64,000 nucleotides of DNA from Camelus bactrianus (taxonomy: Eukaryota; Chordata; Mammalia; Artiodactyla; Camelidae): NCBI RefSeq assembly GCF_048773025.1, contig NC_133547.1:9496001-9560000 (forward strand), read 5' to 3'. The notes below the pieces were generated by a model that did not search any database, was not told the origin of the DNA, and saw nothing but the letters and a program-made list of their open reading frames with translations. Positions 10,856 through 24,300 of this stretch are shown here, in pieces. How positions within the stretch are numbered: the stretch's first letter is position 1; every line of letters starts with the position of its first letter. A program made the translations under genes and the position numbers.

Positions 10856-13800
10856 CTGGGGGGAGGGGAGAGGAGACAGAGGGAGGGGGTGTTGTTGGGG
10901 TGAAGAGCTGGGGGGAGACAGAGAGGAACCAGGTGGAGACTGAGAAACATGGGGAGAAACACACACATGGGGAATGCAGGACTGAGATGGAAAGACAGAG
11001 AGAGATACAGAGAGATGTGGAGGTACCCAAGAGCCAGGAAAAGGGGTAGACACGAAGCAACAGAGATCAAAAGACAGGAGGGACAGAGAAGAGGAGGGAC
11101 AATGAAAGAGAGACAGAAACAAAGATATGGGAAAGAGTACAGAGCAAGAGAGAGACAGACAGACACACCCTGAGAAGGGTAGAGAGACACGCACAGGAAA
11201 TGTGAGACGGGACAGTCAGGGGCACTGAGAAGAGGCAGAGATCTGGGGGCAGACAGGAAGGGATGAAGACGGGCTGAGACCCAGGCCCACGAATGGGCCC
11301 CCGTGCTGGAGTCCCTGCTCGAGCCCTGGCCAGGCAAGGCCCTTCCCCTCTCTGGGCTTCGTTTCCTCTGTGCAAATTCACTGCCTTGGAATCCTTTTCT
11401 GAAGGAGGAAACTGCCATCCCCAGAGGGGACAGGACTCATCCAGGGTCCCTCCTCAAGGCTGTGATGCGCTTTCCAGAGAGCGACAGCCCTCTCCCACCA
11501 AGCCCGGTTACCATGACCCCTCCCCACCCTCACGGGGTCCCCAACACCCACTCCTGCCTCCCAGCTCCACACCTGATAGTGGTGGCTCTCTGGCTCCAGC
11601 GGTGGGAGTTGGGGCAGCGGTGGCAGCTGTGAAGGAAGAACACGGTGAGCCAGGCCCCAGGCACCCCAACACCCCCACTTTTGCCCTTTGATGTAGGGAC
11701 AGACCTGGATTCCAAGTCCCTGCCGCCCCTCCCTGACCGTGAGCCCTCTGGGTGAAGGGAATGAACCTTCTGCGCCTCAGTGTTCTCCTCTGAGAAACGG
11801 GCATCACGGGGGGCCGTCCAGGGGCCAGACCATCACCCATTAACGAGCCTTCCTGTTGACACCTGTGGTTGTAAGCTTTTAGTCTTAACTTTTATGTCCC
11901 TCTTCTTATTGAATTCTTCTTTTTGATCAACCTTTCCCACCTGATTGTAAAGGGAATATCTGCTCAGTGTGGAAAATAAGGACACTTACAGGGGGAAAAT
12001 AAAATCCACCCACCAGCCTACGCGCCCAAAGACACATGCTGTTTATGTTGTGCTGTTTCCTTCCAGTCTCTTTTGCTTATGATTTTTAAAATGGGGAGCA
12101 GCCGAGAGAGAGAGACAGAAAGACAGACAGACAGACAGAGACACACACAGAGAGAGAGAAGCAGTTCCCAAAATGTGTGTGAAGCACCGCAGGGCACTGC
12201 AGCCAACTCGGAGGGGAGGCACCAGGTCAGAAGTAGGCTTTAGGGGACAGGGGTGGGGGCTCACCATGGTGGCATTTGTGGGCCTCGTGTCACTGAGAGG
12301 GGACACCAGGAGGACTGGAGTTGGCATCGCTTCATAGATGTTGTTGTCACCAGGAGCAGAAGACAAGGGGAGCAACGGCTGACAGGTGGCCCTCAGGTCC
12401 GCGCTAGCTGCTGCTGCCATTTATTTACTCATTCAACTACCATTTGTGTTAAGCCCTCTTCTTGCCTGGCCTTATGCTGGGGACACAGCAGTGACTGAGG
12501 CAGTGCTGGCCTTGTCCTCCGTCCAGTGGGGGAGACAGACCCATCCCCAGACAGGGATGATTCAGAATGGGCAGGGCTGGAGTGGGATGAGCCCACAGGA
12601 CTCCTGGAGAGGAGACCAGGAGGGCTTCCTGGAGGTGGGGACATCTGAGACTGGAAAGAGAAGTGAGAGTTATTTAAAGGCAGGAGAGCGTGCGTACAGA
12701 GGCCTAGCAGTGAGAGAGCTGGCTGTATTTGAGGAACTATGTTCTGTCTGGATTTTGTATATATGTTTCTTTGTACCAGTTTGTTTTAAGGATGGAAACA
12801 TTACATAGGACAGATGAAGCCAGGGAAGACAGTGCGACCAGTTTACAATGGGTCTGAAGAGCCATATTAAGGAGCCTGAACTTTGTCCTAAGGATACTGG
12901 GGAGCCATAGAGGGTGTCCCTCCACAGAGGAGGGACAGGGTCAGAGTTCTAAAAGGACCTTGCCCAGCAATAGGGTGGAGGTCAGCCTGGAGTTTGGGAG
13001 GAAAGCGAGGAGTTGAGCGTGGGGATCTGGGAGATGGAGCTTGGGTTGAGTTGTGACCTGTTGGTAGACAGGAGCCACTGGTGTGGCTGGGTGAGTGTGG
13101 CGGTGACTGGGGTTGGGAGTGCTGGGCACTGAGAAGAAGAGGAAAAGCAGGTTTGGGGTGAGCACTCATGCGCTCAGAATCTGTGGGCTGAGTCTAGGGG
13201 AGTCCCAGCAAGGGCTGGGTGGGGCAAATGATTGGAGGTCCCAGCGTGGGGACCACAAGGGGGTTTTTGGCTTGGAGGATGAAAGGGAGGGGCTGTGAGG
13301 AGAGCCGGGTAGCGAGACCAGGACCTCTGTCTTACCAGCGTGATGACTGGAACCCACTTCCGGTTTCTCTGTGGCCGTCATCCTGGGGACATATGGAGAG
13401 AATGACATTAGGATAGAAAGATGCGCAGGTGGGTGGGGAGAGACTCAGAGAAGCTGGAAAGCCCATCAGGCCCCAGAGAGAGAGATGGTCCTTGCTTCAC
13501 AATGAGCCAGGGCAAGACCTGCCCCCACCCTAGCCTCTTCTCCCATAATCCCCAGCCACACAGCCCTTCCTCAAGTTTCCTTGGCTGCCACCTTCTGCCA
13601 ACAAGCAACGCTTCCCTAATGTCCCCATTTACACAGACCACCTAAACATCCTGCTCCATCTACCTGTTTCATGATTTCCTTAGTATTCTTCTTAAGATTG
13701 GCTCGTTTGAATACCCTTACTTAAAAGGTATACTTGACCTCATTACTGCAAATTTGTTAATTTGCTACACACTGACCATGGGCTGGGCACTGTTGAAGGC

Positions 13801-15282
13801 CTTAGGGACACAGCTGGGAACAAAACTGACAAAGACCCCTGGCCTCTTGGGTCCCTTGAGAGGTGTATGAAGGAGGTTCTGGACAGAATTGAGCCCCTGA
13901 GCCAGCCATACCTGAAGCTCATGTTATATAGGACAAAACATTTTCTATTTTTTGATAAGCCAGTTTAAAGGTAGGGTCTCTGTCACTTGCAATCCAGAAT
14001 TCCGTCTAATACAGGACAGGAAGATCCTGTTCCCCGTAGTGGTTCTGAGATTTGATGAGATTTGATGAGTTGGATGATGTGATTTGCGGGGGAGGGAGAC
14101 AGAAGGGAAGGAGAGAGAGGCCTGGGGTTCCTGTACCTGTGGCTCTGGGCTCTCCAGCCTCTTGTCACCAGGAGATAGGCAATGCTGCCAACGCAGAGAG
14201 ACCCGATGGCCAGAGAGCCAATGATGATGGCGGCCACGATCCCAGCACTCACTGGCAGGTTTGTAATGGGCAGCTCCTTAGGCTTTTCTGAGTGATATGA
14301 GCGAGAGAGAGAGAGGACTGTGTGATGTCTTGGGAAGGCCTCCCTGCCACCCTCCCTGCTGTATCACTGACTATTCACAGAGCACTGATGTGCAATCTCA
14401 TCTTCCCAGCCCAGAGCTTTCTCCTGCTTTTCAGATCTGAGTTAGCCAACTGTCTGATTCCACCGCATGTGAAACTCAACATGTCCCGGCTGGAACACCT
14501 TGGCTTTCCTCACCTCAAAACCTCTGCTTCCCTAGGATTTTCTATCATCCTCAGCCCATCCAAAACCTATCTCCTGACACACTCCCTCACCCTCACCCTC
14601 ACCCTACCAACCTGCTTTTTTTTGCCTCTGTTGATGAGATCTCTATCTCTCTAGGAAAAGGATGGGATTCTGGGCTGTGTTTTGTGGGGGACATAGGGGA
14701 CTTAACTCATCGATGTGCCAGATTTGGGGTCAAGCCTACCTGACTTCTGGCCCCCACCACAAGGACCTCTAGCCTTTAATCTCAAGCTGGATGCTTGTTA
14801 TATCCTAGTCCTTGGCAGCTAAGCTTGTAGACTCTGAGGTTGAAATGCTGGGGTTTAAGTCCCTGCTGCCTACAGGCTGTGTGAACTTGGGCAAATTACT
14901 CAACCTCTCTGTGCCTCTTCTCATCTGTGAAATTGGGATAATAAGAATACCTGACTTTCTCACAAGGTTGTTGTGACAACTGGATGAGTTTACAACACAC
15001 ACTCCCACGCACATACAAGCACACACAGAGTTCTCTCAATTATCCAAACAAAGTAGGTTTGGTGCCATTTTACATATGAGGAAACTGAGGCACAGAGCAA
15101 TGAACTAACCTTCTCGAGGGCTCAGTAAGGGCAGTGCTGGGATCACACCCAGGCCATGTGAGCTCCTAATGAATGCTGTGTGTGCCTGTGTCCTGAGAGC
15201 CCTTGAAGGGTGGGAATGAGCTATTTCAGAGCAGAGAGTGCAGTAAAGACTGTTATCTCCAAATGGACTAGAGTCTGCATTT

Positions 15283-15342
<60 letters not shown>

Positions 15343-18300
15343 TATAGATAGGCAGGCAGACAGACAGATAGGCAGGCAGACAGATAGACAGATAGATAGA
15401 TAGAGATAGAGATAGATATTTGTATAATCACAGTAATGAGTATTTTACCTATTTCATCCATCTCCCTAAACGTTTATATGTTCAAAGTATCCAAAACCCA
15501 TTTTGAAATTTAATCTTGTCACTAGGAGGAAGGGCAGAGCTTATATCCAGACTTATCTGGCATGTGGGCATATTCAAAGTTGTCCCCACAGCCCAGGAGG
15601 TGGTTAAATTAGGCTCATTCTGCAGATGTGCAAACCAAGGCCCAGACGGGTTGCATTTGGGTGGAGAATGGAAGGTCGTCCCTCTTCCAGATACTATACT
15701 AGCAACTTCTGCACCTTCTACTTAATTGAATCCCCACAACAGCAAGTGGAAATTCAGTGGCTTCTGTGAGCAGCTTAGGAGGAGGGGCAGGGCTGTGTCA
15801 GCTAACTCAGGGAGCCTCCTAGTCTCTGTCCACTCCCTCTCCCTTGTTGCCCAGTCTTCTTGCAACATCTGGAGCCCCTTCTCCCCAAATCTGCATGTTC
15901 TGGCCCATGCTGCCCCGTATACCCACCCATCCTCATCACCCACGTCTCCCTCCCTCACTCGCGGGGCTGCCTGGCCTTTCCCCATGTTGTTCGCTCTGCC
16001 TAGCAGGCTTTTCTCCCCCACGCTATATATAGCTCCTGCTCGTTCTTCTGTGTCTAGTTCCTTCTGGAAGCCTTCTCTGACAACCTGGGCCAAGGAGACT
16101 CCTGATAGACTTCTCCTTTATGGATTACTTAATTATGCAATTAGTTGATTAGTGTTGCTAGAGTGGGCACGTGGGCGTCTCCCCAGTACCTACCTGCTCT
16201 GCGCGATTGAGCCCACCCCCAGTTCTGGGTGGGGCTCTTAGTAGCCTATTCCAATCTGTATAGCCCCACCCCTTGTCACAGTGATTGGATCAGAGATGGC
16301 GGCTATCCAGACCTAAGCCAATCAGAGCTCTGCATTCCTTTGGCCTTAGTGATTGGTTCAGATTGGTCCAATCAGAGTGAAGTGAAGGACTGTGGTTCAG
16401 AGTTACGGAAGAAGAGATCCCTTGTTCTGGAAGCAACCGAGAGGAGTTGTGAGGCCTGTGAACGTGAAGACTGGAGTCATTTTGCTACCACGAAGGCGCT
16501 ATCCGTTTCCTTCCTTGGAAAGAAAACCCTGAGCTTTCGCTGGGCAGAAACCTGCCCCTAATTAAGAAGTTTTCCAGCCTCCTTTGCAGTGTCATGCAGT
16601 GCACAGCTCATTCACACATGCCTTAACACTGTATTGACCGAAGCACAATATTGCTGCCGTGTTCAAACCTGGTGACCTTATTTTAACTTGATTACCTCTA
16701 TAAAAACGCTATTTCCAAATAAGGGCCCATTCTGAGGTACTGGGGGCTAGGACTCAACATGTCTTTTTGAGGGGACATAATTCAACATACAGCACCTCCT
16801 AAACCTGGCTCCCTGCCATCCTGGAGACTCTTTGAGCTGCTCAGATTCCTTTAATTTGTTCCCTTTCTGCTTTAATCAGCCAGAAGCAGTTTCTGTTGCT
16901 GGAGCAGAAACCTTTCCTGATTCACATGATTTTTGCAGTTTGTTATATTTCCTGCCTTTTATTACAGACCGTGAGCTTGTAGAGAGGGCATCTGTGAATC
17001 ACTGTATTTTCCAACGTTGATTGCAATCGTATGCTCTTCTGTGATATGACTTCACCATCCTGCTATCCAGCAGAAGGTCTAACCTCCCTCTCTTGCATCT
17101 GGGCCAACCTTAGTGATTCACTTGTAATTGAAAGAATGCAGTGTCAGCGACAGTGTGTGACTTCCAAGGAAGAAGCTATAGAGTTTCTGCCTTGGTCTTT
17201 TGGAACATTTGCTCTCCACATGCTCTCCTCCATAAACCCTGAACCCAGCCACCACGTTGTGAGGAAGCCCAAGCAGTCACGTTGGTGAGAACATGTTACG
17301 ATAATCTGGTTGACAGCCCCAGCTGAGGTCCCAGCTAACAGCCAGCACGAGCTGTCAGACATGTGAGTGAAGTCACATCTAGGTGATTCTAGTTTCCAGC
17401 ATTTGAGCCAAGCTCAGCCTCTTGAAATGATTGTTGTTCTATACCATTGAGTTTGTTCCACAGCAAGAAGTAACTAGGACAGAGCTCTGAATTCTGTTTC
17501 TTCCTCTAAGACTGAGTTTTCTTTTGGCTTTTCTTTTCATCAGCCTCTGGGACCATGTGCACTCAAGTTCTATGAACAAAGAATCATCTGGGCCTTTTTC
17601 TTTGGAGCAAATTTATCCATGTTGGTCTTTGACTAGGTAAAATCACATCTAAAAAGTGTTTTGACACTGCTATATATAAAATAAACAACAAGGACTTACT
17701 GTATAGCGCAGGGAACTATATTCAGTATCTTTTAATAACCTATAATTGGAAAGAATCTGAAAAGAATATACATATGTATGAATGTATATACAACTGAATC
17801 ACTTTGTTGTATACCTGAAACTAACACAATATTGTAAATCAACTCTACTTCAATAAAAATAAATAAGTGAATAAATAAAACACTTTGAAAGACCAGTATA
17901 CAAATGGACAGTGGCCAGATCATCTCTAAAAACAGGATTCTGACTTACAAGTTGCAGCAAGCTGCCTACAAAAACAGCCCTCTTATAAACAGTCCAGGAA
18001 GCCAGCATGCTTTAAGTCAGACTCACAGGAAGCCAGATTGCTGTCTCTAGTGACAATGCAGGAATAACTGCATTACAATAACTTCTGTAATAATCAGCTC
18101 CAAATAGCCAGGACTTGATTAAAAACTAACAGCCTCTCTAATTTCTGTCCCTGCTTCTAACTTAGGACCAACCAGAGAAAGCTAAACACGCACCCTGATC
18201 ACCTAGGATATCCTGCTTCTAATTAGCCTGCTTATAGCTTTTTCTCTGCCTCCAACAAGGACACACCTGAAGCCTTCCCTGTTTTCCATTCTAAAGCTTT

Positions 18301-21300
18301 CTCACCCTTCTGCCTGCCTTTGAGTCTCTGCAAGAGATAATGGCTGACTCCCCTGCTACAGCATGTTTTGAATTGATACACTTGGTTGTTCTTTGTTTAT
18401 TTCTACAGCTTCAAAAGCAGCAGCTTCCCATGGACTTGTCAAGCCAGCCCTGGTAAGGATCCCATGGTGGGCGGTGTTGTGGTTCTGCCCTTCTTACAGA
18501 CATGAAAATAGAGGTTCTGAGAGGTTTGGCCATTTGACTAGAAGTCTTATTGTCACCCACGCTCTGCAGCCCAGGTCCTAGGTGCAGAGGCTGTTTTTTT
18601 TAACCATCAGGCTAGTTGTGTTTTATCAACAGGGATGCCACAGAGGCCCTCAACAAAACCAGTCTGAACCGGCTAGGTTCACGGTGGCTGGCTTTCCTTG
18701 CCTTGATTTATCTCTGTGTTTCCCTACCAGCCCCTGAGAGCTGAAGGACACTGGCCCAGATTTATCCTGTGTTCGTTTCAAAGGCACTTAGTATTTGACA
18801 CAGATGTTTTGCAGCTGTGCTTTAGGAGATAGACAGTGGTCAACGGCTCAGAATCGCCTGTATCTTGACCACAGGAACGTGCCTGTGTAGATGAGACCTG
18901 ATGGTGTCCCAGAGTTACGTTGGCCTCATTACCACGCTAAGATCTCTGCCCGAGGTGGGGGGCGGGGCGGACTGCACCCTGCTAGGCGCAATTCGGGCCC
19001 TGGGCAAAGGAGCGTAGACTGCGCATGCCCGGCGGCTCCAGAAAGTCTCCTCCCCCTTCTAGAGCCCGGATGACCTGTCTGCCTCCTAACCCTTAAAACC
19101 CCGTTACTCGCCTCCTTTCGGAGAGAAGGGGTTTGTAGAACGTGAAATCCGCTTCTCCATTCTCTGGCCTTCCTCAACCCTGTCTTGCTTGCATCAAATT
19201 CAGTTTCATCCTTGGCAGCGCAGACCTGCGGGAAAGGACTCCCAGACCAAGCCAGGGGCGCTCCGAGTAAGCTTGGGCCCTCGGGGTGGGCCTTGCGTCT
19301 GATTTCTTAGCCGCAGTGCGGTGAGTACTTGACACCAGGATCAGGCTTGGTGGCGAGGCAGAATCAAGTCCTAGTTAAGAGTGTGGCCTCTGGTTAAACG
19401 CCTCCGTCTTTTTGCCTCCATTTGTGACCCCGGGCGCCTCTTGTTTCTGTCAGCCTCTTTGTGACGCTGCGGCTGAAAGGCTCTGAAGGTCCAAAGAGTT
19501 TCTGCAGTTTTATGACCACTGTTTCTCAGGCTGTGAGGGTTGTGGTAGGTTCTAGGCCACCAAGAAGGTAACAGCTTTTTCGCACCAATTCTGACTTTCA
19601 GGGGCCGACTCTCCAGGGAGCTTGGTGCTTCTTTCCTCTCACGTGTTTTAGTAGTGGCAGAGCTTTAAAACAGAGGCCTGGTGAGTGTTGCCAAAGGCAG
19701 ACTGCCGTGGACCCCCTGGGCTGCCCGCACACGCCCGTGAGAGGTGACCCCAGGCAGAACACTGGTGGTGGCAGAGAATCTGATCTCAACAGATGCTGCT
19801 GAAATAAATGCTAGAGTCTAAGGATTGTTGCCTCGTGTCCCAGCCCAGACTGAGGCAGGGAGAGGCTGGTAGGAAAGGCCAATGAACTTGGTTTTTCTCT
19901 TTCTCTTCTTTCAGTAAAAGTATAGAAGATTTCATCAAGAAGAGGGAAAAAGCAAGCTGTAATGGTACAAAATGTTACTGCTTATAGAAGCTTCCAGCAC
20001 ATGAGGGTAAAAGGTCTCTTTTATGAAGTGTGGCAATAAATACTCTAGCGTCCCGACCAGAGAGCTAGGTAATGAGAGAAAAAAAAATGTGGGCTCTAGA
20101 GTCAAGCAGCCTGGGTTCAAGTCCAGCATCTGCTGCTCCGTAGATGAGTTACCTGGACGAGTTACTTAAACTATGTCTCAGTTTTCCCATCTGTCTAATG
20201 GGGATCATCACACCTTGGCAGGGAGGATGCAGAGGATAAATGTGTCTGCACTTGGTGAGTTGAGGGGAGTTGGGTAATTTAACCACTATGGGTGTCAGAG
20301 AGCCCAAAGGTTTTGAGGAGCCTGTGTAGGGTTGCTTGAAGGCCCCAAATCCTCATGACTAGATTTACAGGACAACAGACACCAGCTGTAAATGACTGTG
20401 ATCCCTGCACTGTGCTTTCGAGCCCAGTAACTGCTGCTTACTGGTTGTGGGACCTTGGACAACTGACTTCCCCTCTCTGAGCCTCGGTGTCCTCATCTGT
20501 AAAATGGGGGCAGCCACAGTACCTACAAGTCCAGGGCCTTTTCTTGTGTCTCTGTGAATCATTGGCCTCTGGAGTCCTGCCAGAGACTCACTTTCTTCCG
20601 CTCCTTTTTAGTCACGCAGTATCATGTGACCCAGGCTCCCTGATCAGAGGCATTCCTGTGAGCCTTGGCTTCTGACTTGCAGAAGTCAGAGACGCAGACA
20701 CCATGTGGGGCCTTTAATGGTGAGGACAGAGCCAGCCCACCCACCAGCATAGAAACTTTAAAAAGTCAGAGATCTTTGTACTTTCCATCTGTAAACTCAG
20801 TGCTTGGCACACAGCAGGTATTCAGTAGATGTTTGTTGGTTGAATGAATGAATGCAGTTTTTCAGGGCTACCCAGGCATGGTTTTTTGGCCCAAGGCTGA
20901 TGTTGTGGGCAATGGTTTGTCTGGCAGGAGCAGTTCCGGTGATCATACCTTGTTCCTGGTTCCCAGCCTCGTGGAGGTCCTGTTCCTTTTTTTTTTTTTT
21001 TGTCATCTTTTTAAAAAATTTTTATTTCTATTTATTTATTTATTTGTTTATTTTGTTGTTGTTGTTTGGGGGGAGGTAATTAGGTTTTTATTTTTAGAGG
21101 AGGTACTGAAGATTGAACCCAGGACCTCATGCATGTTAAGCATTTGCTCTACCATTTGACCTATACCCTCCCCCTACTTATTTTTTTATTAATTTTTAAT
21201 TTTAATAGGTTTAAAAATTTTGCAGTTGATTTACAACATTGTGTTATTGTTATTATGGGTTATTACAGGCATTGAATATAGTTCCCTGGGCTGTACAGTA

Positions 21301-24300
21301 AATCCTTGTTGTTTATTTTATATGTAGTGGTGTGTATCTGTTAAGCCCAAACCCCTAACTTATCTCTCCCCCTCCCCTTTCCCCTTCGGTAAGCATAAGT
21401 TTGTTTTATATGTCTATGAGTCTATTTTGTAAATAAGTTGATTTTTAATATTTTTTTAGACGTTTATTAAACATCTTTCTGCCCATGCTAGCCGGGGTTG
21501 GCTTCTGTTACAGCCAAATCCCCTGATGATTAAAAGAGATCAAGTATGTGAGTTACCTGGGACGCAGGAAGTGCTGTCAGTCATTTCCAGTCCCCACCTA
21601 GGTCGGGGGCTAAATTTGGGGCACAGCTGCCTTCAAATATAAATCCCCTGGCACAAGGAGACTAGCAGCCAACCCCATCCCCAATTCCGTCTTTTCCTCT
21701 GCTCTTCCTTTTCCACTGAGCTGAACCGCCTTGCTTCCCTGCCTGCTGTGCTCAGCTCTCTGGAAGCCAAGGTTGTTCCTAGCCCCTTTAGCTTGCTGAT
21801 CTCCATGGGGACCTCTCAGTGCTTCCCTGGGAGTCCCCGTGGAAGAGGCAGGTGGCAAGGGGCCAGGGCCATGGACTCGGACCCAGCTGGAGCCTTGGCC
21901 CCTCCCTTTCCCAGCGGCATGCTGTTGAGCCCTCTCTGGGCTTCAGTTTATCCTCCTGTAAAATGGGGATCATCCCAAGGCTACCTTTTGTGGGGATGGA
22001 ATCAGGTGAGGCTGGCAGAGCGCTTAGCTGGAAGTGCCTGATGTGTAGTAAGTGCTCCATAGATGGGAGATGGCATCGAAAGTATTTTTCAAGTGGCTTA
22101 ATGTGTGCTAAGCCCTGCTCTAGGCACCGGGGGAGTAATGGCGAACAAAATGGTGATAAGTCTATATTGTGACTATTACCAGGGATGGCAGTTGGTGATT
22201 CCTTGCTCATCTTCCCAGCCCTTAACTCCAGCCCCAGCTCCCCATCTTGTTGGTGGTACTTGATCCTACCCCCCTCAGAAAAGGGGTAGACCCTTGACCC
22301 AAGAGGAAGCAAATCACAGGCCAGGCCAGGCCAACCAGCTTCTCTCTCCATCTCTCTCTCTCCAGCTCCCGTTCTTTCTGTCTCTGCATTTTGGAAGAGG
22401 AGATTTAGAATATGCAAAGAAACCTGGGCTGGCACCCTGTTTAGTGTCCTGGTGGGACTCCCCAGTCATGGAGAGGAGGGTAGAGCCCATGAACAGAGAT
22501 GATACCAGAGATGGTGCCCCCTGGAGGAAGAGGGAGCACTTGCTTTCCCGACAAAGCTTCCTTTCCCACCAGGGACAGGGCTTCCCCACCATTCATTCAT
22601 TCAACAGTGTGTCTGGCCCTGTTCTAAGCTCCAGAGAGACAGCTGGGAACCCAGGCCTCCTAGAACTGACATCTCAGGGGCCACTTCGGGTTCCACCAGG
22701 CACCCCAACTCTGAGCGAGGTAGAGAGAGCTTATGTCTTTACAACCTGAGCCTTGGTTCAAATCTGTCCTGCAGTGCTGGCCTCGTAGGATGCCCCCCTT
22801 CACTGTCCTGCCTCGGTCATGCTGGCCTCCTGCCAGCTCAGTTCATGAGCCCTACAGCTTCTTACCACAGGCTCTTTGCACAGGCTTAGCCCTCTGCCCA
22901 AATATCTCCCAAAGCTCCTTCCCCTTCTACTTAGAACTGTTGTCATCATTCAAGCTTTGTTGAAGGGTTACCTTTCCAGGCAACCTCCCTGATTGTGTTT
23001 GTGTGTGTGTGATTATGTAGCTAATATCTGTCTCCATCACTGGGCTATGAGTCCTGAGAGGGCAAGGCCAGGGCTGCCTTGGTCATCACTGTGTCTCTGG
23101 CACTGCCCGATACAGGCTGGACACAGAGGAGACCTTGAGGAGGCAGCACTTGGAGAGTGCTGAAGGATGAGTGAATAAGCAATTTAGATTCTGCTGAGGC
23201 AGCTGTGGGCCTGATTCATGAGGCCCTGCACTCGAATCCCAACTCTGCTGCTGATTTGATGATTAGCTGCCTGATGTTTGAGAGGTGCCTTAAATTGTCT
23301 GAACCTCAGGTTACTCCTGGATAAAACAGAGTTTCAGGCTACACTGTGCCTCGTGGACAGGTTAGGCTGTGAATCAGATCACTCCCCTGCTTAAACCCTC
23401 TGGTGGATTCTTGTCAATCTCTCCACGGCCTATGAGCCTGGCCCCGTCTCCCTCTTAGACCTCGCCTCCTAACACCCTACTTGCTCAGTGTCTTATAGCC
23501 CTGTGTCCTTCTGTCTATGCTTTGAATGTACCAAGCTGGCCTCGGGGCCTTTGCATTTGCTGTTCCCTCTGCCAGGAACTCTGTCCTCTGAAATCTACAG
23601 GGATCTTTTCCCTCCCTTTGCTCAAATGTCAATTCTTCAATGAGGCCCATCCCTGATCACATCTTCCTATTTAATTAAAAAAAATTTAACTGGACAAGTC
23701 ATAACCTTTCTGGGCCTCAGTTTCCTTACCTGTAAATTGGGTCTTATAATAATGCCTACTTCACAGGGCTGCAATGATGATGAAATGACCCATTATATGT
23801 AAAACTGGCATGTAATGAGCCCTAAAGAGTGTTAGCTATCACTATTGTTGTTCAACTCTCTGCTTGAAATGTGATCTTTTTGTTTGTTTTTGGGGGGGGG
23901 GAGATAATTAGGTTCATGTATTTATTATTTTTTAATGGAGGTACTGGGGATTGAAGCCCGGACCTCATGCATGCTAAGCACGCACTCTGCCACTCCCCTG
24001 CTGAAATTTGATCTTAAATTATTATTTACATGTTCATTCTAAGCATCCCACATTGGAATGAAGGGAGGGGAATTTTTTCTCTTTCTCTGCTTTGAGAGGA
24101 AGTGGTTAAGCTCCCAGATGCTGGCCTTGGGACTTCATGGGATTAAATGCCAGCTCTACTGCTTTGTGTGCCTCAGTTTCCCCATCTGTAAAATGGACAC
24201 AACAATGGTGCCCACCTCATGGAATTTTGTTTTGAAAGTTTTCATTCACTCATTTGTTTATTCAACAAACATTAACTGAGAACCCATTATGTCCCACCTA

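Noticed and set aside
14585-14612. Telomere-like CCCTCA repeats
   Set aside because: Only a few imperfect units; not a true TTAGGG array.
15283-15419. CRISPR-like array
   Set aside because: A pure tetranucleotide microsatellite in a mammalian intron; no spacers.
21788-22435. 215-codon minus-strand open frame
   Set aside because: Contains antisense MIR sequence and no known domain; lies in CEACAM19 intron 2.
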